From assembly GCF_002813325.1 (NCBI RefSeq), contig NZ_PHUG01000001.1:1922001-1986000 (forward strand): 64,000 nt of DNA, given 5' to 3'. The stretch comes from Janthinobacterium sp. 64 (GTDB lineage: Bacteria > Pseudomonadota > Gammaproteobacteria > Burkholderiales > Burkholderiaceae_D). The translations under genes were made by a program, and so were the position numbers. The stretch's first letter is position 1; the number at the start of each line of letters is the position of its first letter. Positions 28,002 through 37,791 of this stretch are shown here, piece by piece. The notes under the pieces were generated by a model. It did no database searches and had not been told where the DNA came from. It saw only the letters and a list, made by a program, of their open reading frames with translations.

Positions 28002-28661
28002 ATGACCCAGCCTGACCAGCACGCCCTGTCCGCCACCGACGCCGCCACCATCGCCATCAACCAGCGCATGAACAAATTCGACGGCCATGCACAGGTCTGG
28101 CTGTTCGGCTACGGCTCGCTGATCTACAAGGCGGACTTCCCCTATATTGAACGGCGCCCCGCCAGCATCGCCGGCTGGACGCGGCGCTTCTGGCAAGGCT
28201 CGCACGATCATCGGGGCACGCCGATGGCGCCGGGCCGGGTCGCCACCATCGTGCCGCAGGCGGGCGCCGTGTGCGACGGCATGGCTTATCTGATCACGCC
28301 CGAAGTCTTCGCCCACCTCGACCACCGCGAAAAGAACGGCTATTTGCGCCTGGCCACCGACATCACCTTCGACGATGGCGGCAAGGTCGAAGGCCTGGTG
28401 TACATCGCCAACGAGGAAAACGCCGCCTTCCTCGGCGCCGCGCCGGAACTCGATATCGCGCGCCAGATCGCCCGATCAAACGGCCCCAGCGGCCCGAACA
28501 GCGAATACCTGCTGCACCTGGCCAGCGCCCTGCGCGAACTGGGCAAGAGCGATCCGCATGTCTTTGCCATCGAGCAACATCTGGCGCAGTTCCAGACAGC
28601 TGCCCGGGACAGCGCCGCAACGTCCCCCTGCGGCATCAGCGCTGGCGCTGCTTTAACTTAA
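28002..28661 (+). CDS. Gamma-glutamylcyclotransferase, ChaC type
   Basis: The 219-residue protein has the ChaC/GGCT signature FGYGSLIYKADFPYIERRPA (about residues 34-53), then GWTRRFWQGSHDHRGTP. The probable catalytic Glu is in HLDHREKNGY, and VEGLVYIA follows. ChaC enzymes release 5-oxoproline from glutathione or related gamma-glutamyl compounds. It lies 28 bp after the LysR gene, and its stop overlaps the convergent radical SAM stop by 4 bp. Confidence 0.9.
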   Translation: MTQPDQHALSATDAATIAINQRMNKFDGHAQVWLFGYGSLIYKADFPYIERRPASIAGWTRRFWQGSHDHRGTPMAPGRVATIVPQAGAVCDGMAYLITPEVFAHLDHREKNGYLRLATDITFDDGGKVEGLVYIANEENAAFLGAAPELDIARQIARSNGPSGPNSEYLLHLASALRELGKSDPHVFAIEQHLAQFQTAARDSAATSPCGISAGAALT

Positions 28662-29848
28662 AACAAATCCAGCTGCCCCGCATTGCCCCCTTTTGCCGAG
28701 TTCCCCAGCGGCGGCACCACCAGCGGGCGGCGGAACTGCGTGCAATCGAGCTGTTTGAAGCGGCCACCCTTGCCGTGCAGCCCCAGCCGGTCCACGGCTT
28801 TTTCAAAGCGCTGGCGGATGAGGTCGGCCCACACGCCTTCGCCCCGCATGCGCGTGCCGAACGCGCTGTCGTAATCCTTGCCGCCGCGCATTTCACGCAC
28901 GCGATTCATCACGCGCTGGGCCCGCTCCGGGAAGTGCGCTTCCAGCCATTGCTGGAACAGGGGGCTCACTTCCCACGGCAGGCGCAGCACCACGTAATGG
29001 GCGTGGATGGCGCCCGCGTCGCGCACGGCTTCGAGCAGCTGCTCGATTTCCGGCTCCGTCACAAAGGGAATGATGGGCGCGATGCTCACGCCCACGGGGA
29101 TGCCCGCCTCCGTCAGGGTGCGGATGGTGCGCAGGCGCCGCGCCGGGGCGGCCGCGCGCGGTTCCAGCGTGCGCGCGATGGCCGGGTCGAGCGTGGTGAC
29201 GGTCACGGCCACGGCTGCCAGGCGCTTGGCCGCCATGGGTGCCAGAATGTCGATGTCGCGTTCGATCAGCGACGATTTCGTGATCAGCGCCACGGGATGC
29301 TCGCACTCGTGCAACACTTCCAGCACGCGCCGCGTCAGTTGCCGTTCGCGTTCGCACGGCTGATACGCATCGGTATTGACGCCCACGGCGATCGGCTCGG
29401 GCACATAGGACGGCTTGGCCAGTTCGCGCCGCAACAGTTCGGGGGCATTCACCTTGGCATAGATGCGGCTTTCGAAGTCCAGGCCCGGTGACAGGCCCAG
29501 ATAGCTGTGCGTGGGACGGGCAAAGCAGTAAATGCAGCCATGTTCGCAGCCGCGATATGGATTCAGCGACACATTGAAGGGCAAATCGGGCGAAGCATTG
29601 CGCGTGAGGATGGTGCGCGCCTGCTCATCGCTGACCTGCGTTTTCCAGGTCGGCGCCGCTTCCTCCCCATCTGCCGCATCCAGGCCGCCCACGCTCCAGC
29701 CATCATCGAAACCGGCGCGGGCGTGCACTTCGTAGCGCCCCTGCAGGTTCGACACGGCACCGCGCCCCTTGTGGGCTTTCAGCGATTGCGGCGGCAACAT
29801 GGCTTGCCCGGCGTAGCTGTCATCGTGCTCTGGAATGATTGCTTTCAT
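28658..29848 (-). CDS. PA0069-family radical SAM protein (SplB-like)
   Basis: The 396-residue protein has the radical SAM cluster motif at C101-x3-C105-x2-C108 (GCEHGCIYCFARPTHSYLG). A TIM-barrel core follows (ALITKSSLIERDIDIL, VTVTTLDPAIARTLEPRA, GVSIAPIIPFV). Relatives include the spore photoproduct lyase-like proteins; the PA0069 group has no proven substrate. I start at MKAIIPEHDD, five codons into the open frame. A nearly perfect LexA box lies 14 bp upstream, which suggests a role in the DNA damage response. Confidence 0.9.
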   Translation of the reverse strand: MKAIIPEHDDSYAGQAMLPPQSLKAHKGRGAVSNLQGRYEVHARAGFDDGWSVGGLDAADGEEAAPTWKTQVSDEQARTILTRNASPDLPFNVSLNPYRGCEHGCIYCFARPTHSYLGLSPGLDFESRIYAKVNAPELLRRELAKPSYVPEPIAVGVNTDAYQPCERERQLTRRVLEVLHECEHPVALITKSSLIERDIDILAPMAAKRLAAVAVTVTTLDPAIARTLEPRAAAPARRLRTIRTLTEAGIPVGVSIAPIIPFVTEPEIEQLLEAVRDAGAIHAHYVVLRLPWEVSPLFQQWLEAHFPERAQRVMNRVREMRGGKDYDSAFGTRMRGEGVWADLIRQRFEKAVDRLGLHGKGGRFKQLDCTQFRRPLVVPPLGNSAKGGNAGQLDLF

Positions 29849-29861
29849 GAACGGCCCCATC

Positions 29862-29909
29862 AACTGTATATACGTACAGTATACTATGCCGCCGTCCGGC
29901 CAATATCAA
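29862..29909 (-). promoter_or_regulatory. SOS-type promoter: TTGATA-N17-TAGTAT with LexA box
   Basis: Bases 29862-29881 read AACTGTATATACGTACAGTA, which fits the LexA consensus TACTG(TA)5CAGTA at nearly all positions, with exact CTGT-N8-ACAG. On the minus strand TTGATA (29909-29904), a 17-bp spacer and TAGTAT (29886-29881) form a good sigma-70 promoter whose -10 abuts the box. LexA binding here would repress the radical SAM gene starting at 29848. Confidence 0.85.
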
Positions 29910-29928
29910 GGGCTGCCATGGTGCCATT

Positions 29929-30612
29929 TCAAGCTTTTTCACTATGCGGCATGACATAACTCAACTGCTGTGCGACAAAGCCATCAAATGCCGTGATCAG
30001 GGGAACGAAGCGGGACGCGTCCTGCTCCAACTGCATCAGGGCATAGCAGGTCGCTTCCAGTGTCGATAACTGGTCCGGCGCGTGTGCCTTGCGGATCAGG
30101 TAATGGGAAGCGGGCGTGTCGCGCAGTGGCAGGCGCGGCAGCTGTTGCAACAGGGGATTCAGGTACAGCATCTTGCGGCTCTTGCGCCAGGTGGCGTCCA
30201 GCACCACCAGCCGCAATAGGGAGGGATCGAGCAAGATGGCGGAGTCGAGCGCGGGCGGCGGCGCAATGCCCAGCGAACGGTCGCCCGGCGTATCCGGGTA
30301 TAGCAGCACGTTGTGCTTGTCGGCCAGCACTGCGGCGAGCGTATCGGGGGCAAACTGCTCGCCCGTCAGCATGCGGCTGTTGGGCAGGCTCAGGTGCAGC
30401 AAGCGGGCGCTGCCCTTGGCGTTGTGGACTTCCAGCGGATGCTGCAGGATCAGCACTTCCACCGCGTGGGCAACGGGGGCGATCCAGCGGCAGATGCAGC
30501 TGGATGCGGCACGCAGGCAGGCAGGGCAGCGCGCGCGTTTGGCGGGTTCAGCCAAGGAGGACGATGCAGCGGAAGAGCTAGGGGTAAGGCTGGAGGTACG
30601 GCGGGTGGTCAT
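29929..30612 (-). CDS. tapT: DTW-domain tRNA-uridine aminocarboxypropyltransferase
   Basis: The 227-residue protein has a zinc-finger-like CPACLRAASSCIC segment near residues 29-41. The DTW domain follows, with the motif written DATW in VVLDATWRKSRKMLY, then LRLPLRDTPASHYLIRKAHAPDQLSTLEA. DTW proteins (YfiP/TapT) add the acp group to uridine 47 in tRNA. The Ser/Thr-rich first 20 residues may not be translated. The gene runs into the LexA-controlled radical SAM gene but has a separate 60-bp gap. Confidence 0.85.
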   Translation of the reverse strand: MTTRRTSSLTPSSSAASSSLAEPAKRARCPACLRAASSCICRWIAPVAHAVEVLILQHPLEVHNAKGSARLLHLSLPNSRMLTGEQFAPDTLAAVLADKHNVLLYPDTPGDRSLGIAPPPALDSAILLDPSLLRLVVLDATWRKSRKMLYLNPLLQQLPRLPLRDTPASHYLIRKAHAPDQLSTLEATCYALMQLEQDASRFVPLITAFDGFVAQQLSYVMPHSEKA

Positions 30613-30695
30613 GGCGGAGCGCGTTCGCGGCTGTCTTCAAGCCGCGATTGTAGCGCCCGCGCCATGCCATGGGGAATCTGCGCTTAAAACTGCGC

Positions 30696-32453
30696 TTAAA
30701 ACTCTTCCCATTCGTCGGCGCCCGATGCCACCGGTGCCTTCGGCGCGCGTGCGCGCACAGCTTCCGCTGGCGCCGCCGTGCCCGGCGTGGGCGTGGGCGT
30801 GGTCACGGCAGGCGCCGGTGGGCGTCGCTTGGCAGGCTGAAGGGCGGGACGCATGGCAACTGGTGCACGCGCCGTCATGGACGGAGCGGCACTGGCGGCA
30901 GCATATTGTTGCGTTGCATCGAGCTTGAACACGCCCACGACCTCGGCCAGCTTGGCCGCCTGTTCCTGCATGGATTCGGCCGCTGCGGCAGCCTCTTCCA
31001 CCAGGGCCGCATTTTGCTGCGTCACCTGGTCCATCTGGCCGATGGCCTGGTTGACTTGCTCGATGCCGGCGCGCTGTTCATCGCTGGCATCGGTGATCTC
31101 GTTCATGATCTGCGTCACGTGGCTGATACTTTGCACGATTTCGTCCATGGTGCGACCCGCCTTGTCCACCAGTTGCGAACCGGCCTCGACCTTTTGCACG
31201 GAATCGTCGATCAAACCCTTGATTTCCTTGGCCGCCGCGCTGGAGCGCTGCGCCAGGTTGCGCACCTCGGAGGCCACCACGGCAAAACCGCGGCCCTGCT
31301 CGCCGGCCCTGGCCGCTTCCACGGCCGCGTTCAGGGCCAGGATATTCGTCTGGAAGGCGATGGCGTCGATGACACTGATGATGTCGACAATCTTGCGCGA
31401 GGAATCGTTGATCGAGCCCATGGTGCTGACCACTTCCGACACCACCACGCCGCCCTTGCTGGCGATCTGCGAGGCGTCGATGGCCAGTTGATTCGCGCTG
31501 CGCGCATTGTCGGCATTGCGTTTCACGGTCGAGGTCAGCTCTTCCATCGAAGACGCCGTCTCTTCCAGCGAGCTGGCCTGCTCTTCCGTGCGCGATGACA
31601 AGTCCAGGTTGCCGGCGGCAATTTCGCTCGACGCCGTGCTGATCGATTCGGTGCCGACGCGCACCTGGCCGACGATACTGACCAGTTTATCGTTCATGTT
31701 TTTCAGCGCATGCATCAGCTGCCCCGTTTCATCGCGGCTGTCCACCACGATATGGCTGGTCAGGTCGCCGGCGGAAACGGCTTGCGCCACCTCGACGGCG
31801 CGCGTGATGGGACGCGTGATCGAGCGCGTGATCCAGTAGGCGCAGGCGATGCCCAGCAAGATGGCAACCGCGCCCAGCGAGATCAGCAGCAAACGGCCGT
31901 TTTCGTAGCGCGCACGGATTTGCGCGGCCGCGTCATCGAGCAATCTGGCTTCCAGCACGGCCAGCTTTTTCAGCGACGCCAGGTAAATGTCGCGCTTGAC
32001 GGCCATGTCGCCTTCGTACAGGCGCTTGCCCAGTTCCAGGTCGCCCGCGTTCTTGGCTTTGAACACGTTCTTGCGCACTTCCGTGTAAGCCTTGCGCGTG
32101 CTCAGCACTTCCTGGTACAGCGCTTGCTCTTCGGCGTTCAGCTCGCTTTTCCCGATGTCGTTCTGGATTTCCGTGGCGCGTGCGGACGAGACCGCCATTT
32201 CCTGTTCAAACTGCTTCTGGTGTTCGGGATCGCTCACTTTCCATGCGGCCGCCGTGCGCGCCGCGTTCACCTCGATGACCTTGGTCCACTCACCGATCAG
32301 GCGTTCATTGCGCACCTTGACGTTGACGAGCGCATCGGTTTCCTTGCTGGCGCTTTGCATCTGCGCGATGCCCACCACGGTGAGGGTCGTCAACAGCAGC
32401 AGGACGGCGGCAAAAGCGCCGCCGAGGCGTACGCCGATTTTGAGGTTTTTCAT
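30696..32453 (-). CDS. Methyl-accepting chemotaxis protein
   Basis: The 585-residue chemoreceptor starts [21 protein letters not shown] (first transmembrane helix). It has a ~160-residue four-helix periplasmic sensor, a second helix ([20 protein letters not shown]), and a HAMP domain ([22 protein letters not shown]). The signalling domain has the conserved hairpin tip [33 protein letters not shown]. The C-terminus ends DEWEEF, an xWxxF-type tether for CheR/CheB. An Ala/Pro linker precedes it. No chemotaxis genes adjoin, so it is a stand-alone receptor with unknown ligand. Confidence 0.95.
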   Translation of the reverse strand: MKNLKIGVRLGGAFAAVLLLLTTLTVVGIAQMQSASKETDALVNVKVRNERLIGEWTKVIEVNAARTAAAWKVSDPEHQKQFEQEMAVSSARATEIQNDIGKSELNAEEQALYQEVLSTRKAYTEVRKNVFKAKNAGDLELGKRLYEGDMAVKRDIYLASLKKLAVLEARLLDDAAAQIRARYENGRLLLISLGAVAILLGIACAYWITRSITRPITRAVEVAQAVSAGDLTSHIVVDSRDETGQLMHALKNMNDKLVSIVGQVRVGTESISTASSEIAAGNLDLSSRTEEQASSLEETASSMEELTSTVKRNADNARSANQLAIDASQIASKGGVVVSEVVSTMGSINDSSRKIVDIISVIDAIAFQTNILALNAAVEAARAGEQGRGFAVVASEVRNLAQRSSAAAKEIKGLIDDSVQKVEAGSQLVDKAGRTMDEIVQSISHVTQIMNEITDASDEQRAGIEQVNQAIGQMDQVTQQNAALVEEAAAAAESMQEQAAKLAEVVGVFKLDATQQYAAASAAPSMTARAPVAMRPALQPAKRRPPAPAVTTPTPTPGTAAPAEAVRARAPKAPVASGADEWEEF

Positions 32454-32717
32454 TACGTGATTCCTATCTGAAAAAAACAATGCACAGACGCCACGAAACC
32501 GACTTGCTGCTACGTACCAATATAGCAGGCATCTGCCGTGCGGCAATCACGAGCGGCGACGCAACGCTACCCAGGTCGCCAGAATGGCAGCGCGCCGCAG
32601 CGCACCACTTTGGAGCAGATTGTGAGTGAATCAGGATGGTATTGCAAGAAATAACATGCAGAAAAGCAACAATTGCAAGGCGCTATGCCGCCACGCACGG
32701 GCGGCAGGCAAGCATCG

Positions 32718-33230
32718 TCAGTTTTGCTTCACATAGATCAATTTTGACGTATCGAAACCCAGTCCGCGGGCTTTCTCGACCAGGCGCTGCTGCAAGGCAG
32801 GGTCCATGGTCGGCGTGCGCGACAGCAACCACAAATATGACTTGTCGGGGCCGCTGATCATGGAATAGCTGTAATCTTGCTGGTCCAAGTCAAACACGAT
32901 GTAGGAACCATAGAAGGGACCGAAAAACGACACTTTCAGGTAGCCCACGTCTTTCTTGTCGACGAAATACGCCTTGCCTTCCGCTTCCTTCCACTGCGCG
33001 TCCGCCTCCTTGTAGCCGCGGTTGAGCACTTTCAGGCCGCCATCCTGGCGCAGGCTGTAGTCGGCCGTCACACGGCTCAGGCCCCGTTCGAACGAGTGGT
33101 CGAGGCGCGCGATCTCATACCACTTCCCCAGGTAGCGGGTAGTGTCGAAGTTGCTGACGGGGACAATGTTATCGGGCCGGCCGACACAGCCGGCCAGCAC
33201 GAGCACACTCAGGAACAACAGTTTTTTCAT
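32718..33230 (-). CDS. Outer-membrane lipocalin (Blc-like lipoprotein)
   Basis: The 170-residue protein starts MKKLLFLSVLVLAGCVG with a lipobox LAGC, so Cys14 should be lipidated. The lipocalin signature is TTRYLGKWYEIARLDHSFERGL, with GKAYF, VSFFGPFYGSYIVFDLD and YLWLLSRTPTM typical of Blc. Bacterial lipocalins bind lysophospholipids or fatty acids and respond to envelope stress. It stands alone, 35 bp downstream of the binding-protein gene. Confidence 0.93.
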   Translation of the reverse strand: MKKLLFLSVLVLAGCVGRPDNIVPVSNFDTTRYLGKWYEIARLDHSFERGLSRVTADYSLRQDGGLKVLNRGYKEADAQWKEAEGKAYFVDKKDVGYLKVSFFGPFYGSYIVFDLDQQDYSYSMISGPDKSYLWLLSRTPTMDPALQQRLVEKARGLGFDTSKLIYVKQN

Positions 33231-33265
33231 GTTTTTCTCCATCTGCTTGAATCAGGATTGTAAGG

Positions 33266-34066
33266 TCAGGGTAGCAATGCGTGATCGACGATGCGGCGGA
33301 TCGCGCCACTGGTTTGCATGCGCACGATGGCGGCATTGAATTGCTCGATAAAGTCATCGCGATAAGGGTAGGCGACAGGCCGGCGCGCCGTAAAGCCCAG
33401 GTGGCCCTGCTGGCCGGTCAGCTGCGCGGTTTCCTCGATTGCCTGGATCGATGTGCCCGGCGGATTCTCGCGCCGGATGCGCTGCAATTCCCACTGCGCC
33501 GACAGGCGGTCGCTGACATAGCAGTCGATGCGCCCGCGCATCAGCTTGAGCAGGTTCGTGCGCGTACCCTTGGCCGGGTCGAGCACGATTTTTTCGGCGC
33601 GCAAGGCAGCCATCAGCGCCGCATCGCCGGGCAGAAACCCCGCATTCACGCCGATGTGCAGGCCGCCGTAATCGGCGGGCCACTGCCGCAGTGTGCGTTT
33701 CGCCAGCACGTCCTGGCTGCACAGCACTACCAGCTGTTCCATCAGCAGCGGCACGGAATAGCGCACATACGGCCGCTCGCTGCGCCACGAATACGGCGGA
33801 TACAGGGCAAACGCCTCGCCCGTCTGCAGCATCAGCACGCCCCGTTTCCAGGGCACGGGGCGTAGCTGCACCGCATACTGCGGCATCGCTTGCAGCGCTT
33901 CGCGCACGATCTGCGTGTAGATGCCTTTCAGCTGGCCATTCTCGACGTAGGAGTACGGCGGATAATCGTCGTCGCCATAGATCACCACTGGCGTCGGCGC
34001 CTCGGCCCGCGCGCTGGCCGCGATGAGCAGGCATAGCGCGGCAGGCAACATGGACATTCTGGGCAT
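33266..34066 (-). CDS. Periplasmic amino-acid-type solute-binding protein
   Basis: The 266-residue protein has a signal peptide (MLPAALCLLIAASARAEA) and a SBP_bac_3 domain starting VVIYGDDDYPPYSYVENGQLKGIYTQIVREAL. GVNAGFLPGDAALMAAL and RGRIDCYVSDRLSAQWEL follow. No permease or ATPase lies beside it, so it is an orphan binding protein that may work with a distant transporter or a signalling system. Its gene ends a few bases from the lipocalin gene and starts 34 bp after tssA; no link with T6SS is apparent. Confidence 0.85.
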   Translation of the reverse strand: MPRMSMLPAALCLLIAASARAEAPTPVVIYGDDDYPPYSYVENGQLKGIYTQIVREALQAMPQYAVQLRPVPWKRGVLMLQTGEAFALYPPYSWRSERPYVRYSVPLLMEQLVVLCSQDVLAKRTLRQWPADYGGLHIGVNAGFLPGDAALMAALRAEKIVLDPAKGTRTNLLKLMRGRIDCYVSDRLSAQWELQRIRRENPPGTSIQAIEETAQLTGQQGHLGFTARRPVAYPYRDDFIEQFNAAIVRMQTSGAIRRIVDHALLP

Positions 34067-34099
34067 GCCCGCAGATTAGCATGGAAGCGCGACAAGCGG

Positions 34100-35131
34100 T
34101 CATCCGTTCGCGCTGTTCGTCCCCAGCATCTCGTCGAGCTGCGCCAGGGTGCTTGAATCCTTCACGACGGCGCGCAGCCACAGGTGCAGCGGCAGCTCGC
34201 CCCAGCTGGCGGCCTTGTCTGCCAGGTAGGCAACGGGGCTGTGCGGCTCCGTGCGGCGGAAAAAATCGGCCACCTGGCGCAGCTGGGCCAGCGCCTGCTG
34301 GCGCTGCACGATGGCGCCTCCGCTGCTGCCGGCACCCTGGCCGGCGGCGGCCGGCGCATCAGCGAAGTCCGCGCCGGGCGACAGCGGCGCGATGAAATGA
34401 ATGACGTTTTCCAGCGCTTCGCGCGCGGCGCGAAAACTCGGGCCATCGGCACCGAAACGCGCATCGACGCTGCGTTCGAACGCCAGCAGCGACTGCATGC
34501 AGTACTGTGCATCGGCCAGCAAGGCGTCGGAAAAGGCACGCGTATTCCTTTGCCGCGCCGCCTCCATCTGCGCCAGGGTCGCTGCGTCGTCGTGGCGCGT
34601 ATCGCCCCAGCCCTGCTCCGCTGCGCCCTGCGCCAGGCTGGCCGCCGCGCGCTGGCGCGCCGCATCGAAATCCTGCAGTGAAAACAGGCCATCGGCGCCC
34701 TCGGTCAGCGGGATCTGGCGCAGCAATTGCGGCGTGCGCGACAGCAGCCAGAAGACATTGCCGATGCGCTGTTCCTGGTCGCCCTCTTCCGCCGGCGGAT
34801 ACAGGCCTTCCCAATAGCGCTCGCACAGGCCGGCCAGCAGCGCGTAGCCATCGCCCAGGCCACGGAAGTGGCGCGTCTTCGCGTGCGCCTCAGCCAGCCA
34901 CACGGCCACGCGCAAATCCTTGCTGCGCGCGGCGATCAGCTGTTCGCAGCGCGTCGCCACGAAAGGCCAGTCGGCTTCCTTCAGCGCCGTCACCCACTCG
35001 CCCTGGTCCAGGCTCGGGTCATCGTGCTGGCGCGCGCGCGCGATGGCATCGAGCTCCTGGCTGAAGGTGATGTCGTCGCCGCATGGGCTGACGGCGCTGA
35101 CGGGATGCAGCAACTGCTCCAGGTTGAACAT
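34100..35131 (-). CDS. tssA: Type VI secretion protein TssA (ImpA N-terminal domain)
   Basis: The 343-residue protein starts MFNLEQLLHPVSAVSPCGDDITFSQELDAIARARQ, the ImpA_N signature. The helical LRVAVWLAEAHAKTRHFRGLGDGYALLAGLCERYWEGLYPP follows. TssA caps the sheath/baseplate and guides tail assembly. The C-terminus (FFRRTEPHSPVAYLADKAASWGELPLHLWLRAV) is the short form. It is last in the tssB-to-tssA unit, 20 bp after clpV. Confidence 0.93.
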   Translation of the reverse strand: MFNLEQLLHPVSAVSPCGDDITFSQELDAIARARQHDDPSLDQGEWVTALKEADWPFVATRCEQLIAARSKDLRVAVWLAEAHAKTRHFRGLGDGYALLAGLCERYWEGLYPPAEEGDQEQRIGNVFWLLSRTPQLLRQIPLTEGADGLFSLQDFDAARQRAAASLAQGAAEQGWGDTRHDDAATLAQMEAARQRNTRAFSDALLADAQYCMQSLLAFERSVDARFGADGPSFRAAREALENVIHFIAPLSPGADFADAPAAAGQGAGSSGGAIVQRQQALAQLRQVADFFRRTEPHSPVAYLADKAASWGELPLHLWLRAVVKDSSTLAQLDEMLGTNSANG

Positions 35132-35151
35132 GGCGCTCTCCGGAAGGTGGA

Positions 35152-37791
35152 TTATCGGATCGTGTACTTGAACTGCCCCTGCTTGCCGGCGCTGACGCGT
35201 ATCGAGGCAATCGGCTCGCCTTCGGCCATGCGCGCCAGCACTGCTTCGGCAATCGCCGGCAGCAGGCTGCCGTTGAGAATCTGATCGACATTGCGCGCGC
35301 CCGAATCGACCTCGGTGCAGCGCGCCAGCACGGCGTCGACCAGGCCCGCGTCATGGCTGAACTGCGCCTGGTGGTTGCGCGCGATGCGCGCGCCGATATG
35401 CGCCAGTTTCAGCGCGATGATCTCGGCCAGCACCGCGTCGCTCAGGGGATAGAACGGCAGCACCTTCAGGCGCCCCAGCAAGGCCGGCTTGAAATGCGCC
35501 ACCAGCTGCGGGCGCACCAGTTCTTCCAGCGCGGCCGGCGTGGGCAAGTCTTGCGCCGCCCGGTTCAGGCAAGCGGCCATCATGGCGCCCGAACCCAGGT
35601 TCGAGGTGGCGATGATGATGGTGTTGCGAAAATCGACTTCACGCCCTTCCGCATCATCGAGCACGCCCTTGTCGAAGACCTGGAAGAACAATTCGAGCAC
35701 GTCGGGGTGGGCTTTTTCCGCTTCATCGAGCAGCACCACGCTGTAGGGCTGGCGCCGCACGGCTTCCGTCAGCACGCCGCCTTCGCCATAGCCGACATAG
35801 CCGGGAGGCGAGCCTTTCAGGCCGGCCACGCTGTGCGCCTCCTGGTATTCGCTCATGTTGATGGTAATGAGCTTGCGCTCGCCGCCGTACAGCAGGTCGG
35901 CCAGCGCCAGCGCCGTTTCCGTCTTGCCCGTGCCGGACGGCCCAGTGAATAAAAATACGGCTTGCGGCTTGTTCGGGTCGTCCAGGCTGGCGCGCGCCGT
36001 GCGCACGCGCTGCGCCACCGCCGCGATGACGTGGTCCTGTCCCAGCACCCGTTCGCGCAGCGCGCCGTCCAGGGTCAGCACCGTGCGGATTTCGTCCTTG
36101 AGCATTTTCCCCAGCGGGATGCCGGTCCAGCCGGCGACGATGCCGGCCACCACCTGCGCATCGACTTCCAGCGGCGACAGCGGGGTTTCTCCCTGCAGGG
36201 CCGCCAGTTCTTCCTTCAGCGCCAGCAGGCGTGCCGCGCCGATCTCGCCCGGCCGCTCGCCGCGCAACTGCGCGCGCAAGTCGCCGATCTGCGCCACCAG
36301 CGCCTTTTCACGCTCCCAGCGCTGCGCCAGCGCCGCGACCGCCGCCTGCCCCTCCTCATGCTCGCGCCGCAGCTGCGTCAGGCGCGCGGTGCCAGCTTTG
36401 TCGGGCACTTCGCCATCGGCCGCCTCGCGGGCCAGGGCAGCGATTTCCGCGCCGATGCGTTCCTGGCGCCGCTGCGCGTTTTCCAGCTGCGCCGGCGTGG
36501 TGCGCTGGCCCAGCGCCACCTTGGCGCAGGCCGTATCGAGCACGCTGATGGCCTTGTCGGGCAGCTGGCGTCCGCTGATGTAGCGGTGCGACAGGCGCAC
36601 GGCATCGACGATGGCGGCGTCGCGCACGCGGATGCCGAAATGGCGCTCCATCAGCGGCGCCATGGCGCGCAGCATGGCGCAGGCGATGTCCTCACTTGGC
36701 TCTTCCACCTTCACCACCTGGAAGCGCCGCGCCAGCGCCGCATCCTTCTCAAAATACTTTTTGTACTCGCTCCAGGTGGTGGCGGCAATGGTGCGCAGGG
36801 CGCCGCGCGCCAGCGCCGGTTTCAGCAGATTGGCCGCGTCGTTCTGCCCCGCCTGGCCGCCGGCGCCGATCATGGTGTGTGCCTCGTCGATGAAAAGGAT
36901 GACGGGGTGCGGGCTTTTCGTCACCTCGTCGATGACGTTTTTCAAGCGGCTTTCGAATTCTCCCTTCACGCTGGCGCCGGCCTGCAGCAAGCCCATGTCG
37001 AGCGCGTGGATGTGCGCGCCCTGCAGCACCTCGGGCACGTCGCCCGCCGCGATGCGCAAGGCCAGGCCTTCCACCACGGCCGTCTTGCCCACGCCCGCCT
37101 CGCCGGTGAGTATCGGATTGTTCTGGCGCCGGCGCAGCAGGATGTCGACGGCCTGGCGTATCTCGCCCTCGCGGCCGATCACGGGATCGAGCTTGCCGTC
37201 GCGCGCCAGTTGCGTCAGGTCGGTGGTGAACTGGTCCAGCGCCGGGGTCTTGCTGGCCAAAGTCGCAAGCGCATCGTCCGGTGTCTCGGAAAGCTGCGGC
37301 ACGGCCGCGCTTTCCTCTTCGGAGCCGGCCGTCAGCTTGTCCGGATGGTGCTTCAATTGCTCCACGCTGAAGCGGGCGAACAGCTTCGAGCCACGGTACG
37401 CGAGCTGCGACAGTTCCGCTTCCGTCAGCAGCGCCAGCAACAGGTGCCGGCTGCGGATGGGTCCCGGCTGCGCCGTGTCGAGCGAAGCGACCAGCCAGGC
37501 GTGCTCGAACAGCAGCGGCAAATGGGGAGAGAAGACGGGCGTGCGCGCGCTGCCCGTGCGGAAGCTGCCGATCTCGCGGCGCAGGTCCGCCTCCAGCGCC
37601 GTCAGGCTGATTTCGCTGCGCCGCGCGATGGTGACGAAATCGCTGCGCTCCTGTTCCAGCAGCGCCAGGAACAGGTGTTCGATATCGACTTCATACTGCC
37701 CCAGTCCCATGCAAATGCTTGCGGCGCGGGTGGCGGCCGTGCGCGACGTGTCATTCAGTTTGGCGATCAAGGTCTTGAGGTTATTGCTCAT
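35152..37791 (-). CDS. tssH: T6SS sheath-disassembly ATPase ClpV
   Basis: The 879-residue AAA+ ATPase has a Clp-N domain (residues 1-150). The first AAA module has Walker A GEAGVGKT (230-237) and Walker B VILFIDEAHTMIGAGG. A middle coiled coil precedes the second module, which has Walker A GPSGTGKT (around 615) and VVLLDEAEKAHPDV. ClpV recycles contracted TssB/TssC sheath. The start at 37791 (MSNNLKTLIAKLNDTSR) overlaps the tssE stop by 4 bp; the longer frame upstream is antisense noise across tssE. Confidence 0.97.
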   Translation of the reverse strand: MSNNLKTLIAKLNDTSRTAATRAASICMGLGQYEVDIEHLFLALLEQERSDFVTIARRSEISLTALEADLRREIGSFRTGSARTPVFSPHLPLLFEHAWLVASLDTAQPGPIRSRHLLLALLTEAELSQLAYRGSKLFARFSVEQLKHHPDKLTAGSEEESAAVPQLSETPDDALATLASKTPALDQFTTDLTQLARDGKLDPVIGREGEIRQAVDILLRRRQNNPILTGEAGVGKTAVVEGLALRIAAGDVPEVLQGAHIHALDMGLLQAGASVKGEFESRLKNVIDEVTKSPHPVILFIDEAHTMIGAGGQAGQNDAANLLKPALARGALRTIAATTWSEYKKYFEKDAALARRFQVVKVEEPSEDIACAMLRAMAPLMERHFGIRVRDAAIVDAVRLSHRYISGRQLPDKAISVLDTACAKVALGQRTTPAQLENAQRRQERIGAEIAALAREAADGEVPDKAGTARLTQLRREHEEGQAAVAALAQRWEREKALVAQIGDLRAQLRGERPGEIGAARLLALKEELAALQGETPLSPLEVDAQVVAGIVAGWTGIPLGKMLKDEIRTVLTLDGALRERVLGQDHVIAAVAQRVRTARASLDDPNKPQAVFLFTGPSGTGKTETALALADLLYGGERKLITINMSEYQEAHSVAGLKGSPPGYVGYGEGGVLTEAVRRQPYSVVLLDEAEKAHPDVLELFFQVFDKGVLDDAEGREVDFRNTIIIATSNLGSGAMMAACLNRAAQDLPTPAALEELVRPQLVAHFKPALLGRLKVLPFYPLSDAVLAEIIALKLAHIGARIARNHQAQFSHDAGLVDAVLARCTEVDSGARNVDQILNGSLLPAIAEAVLARMAEGEPIASIRVSAGKQGQFKYTIR

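Noticed and set aside
32454..32717. A small gene between the lipocalin and chemoreceptor genes
   Set aside because: A 73-codon frame starting at 32636 has no ribosome site, is rich in Arg/Ala, and overlaps the lipocalin gene antisense.
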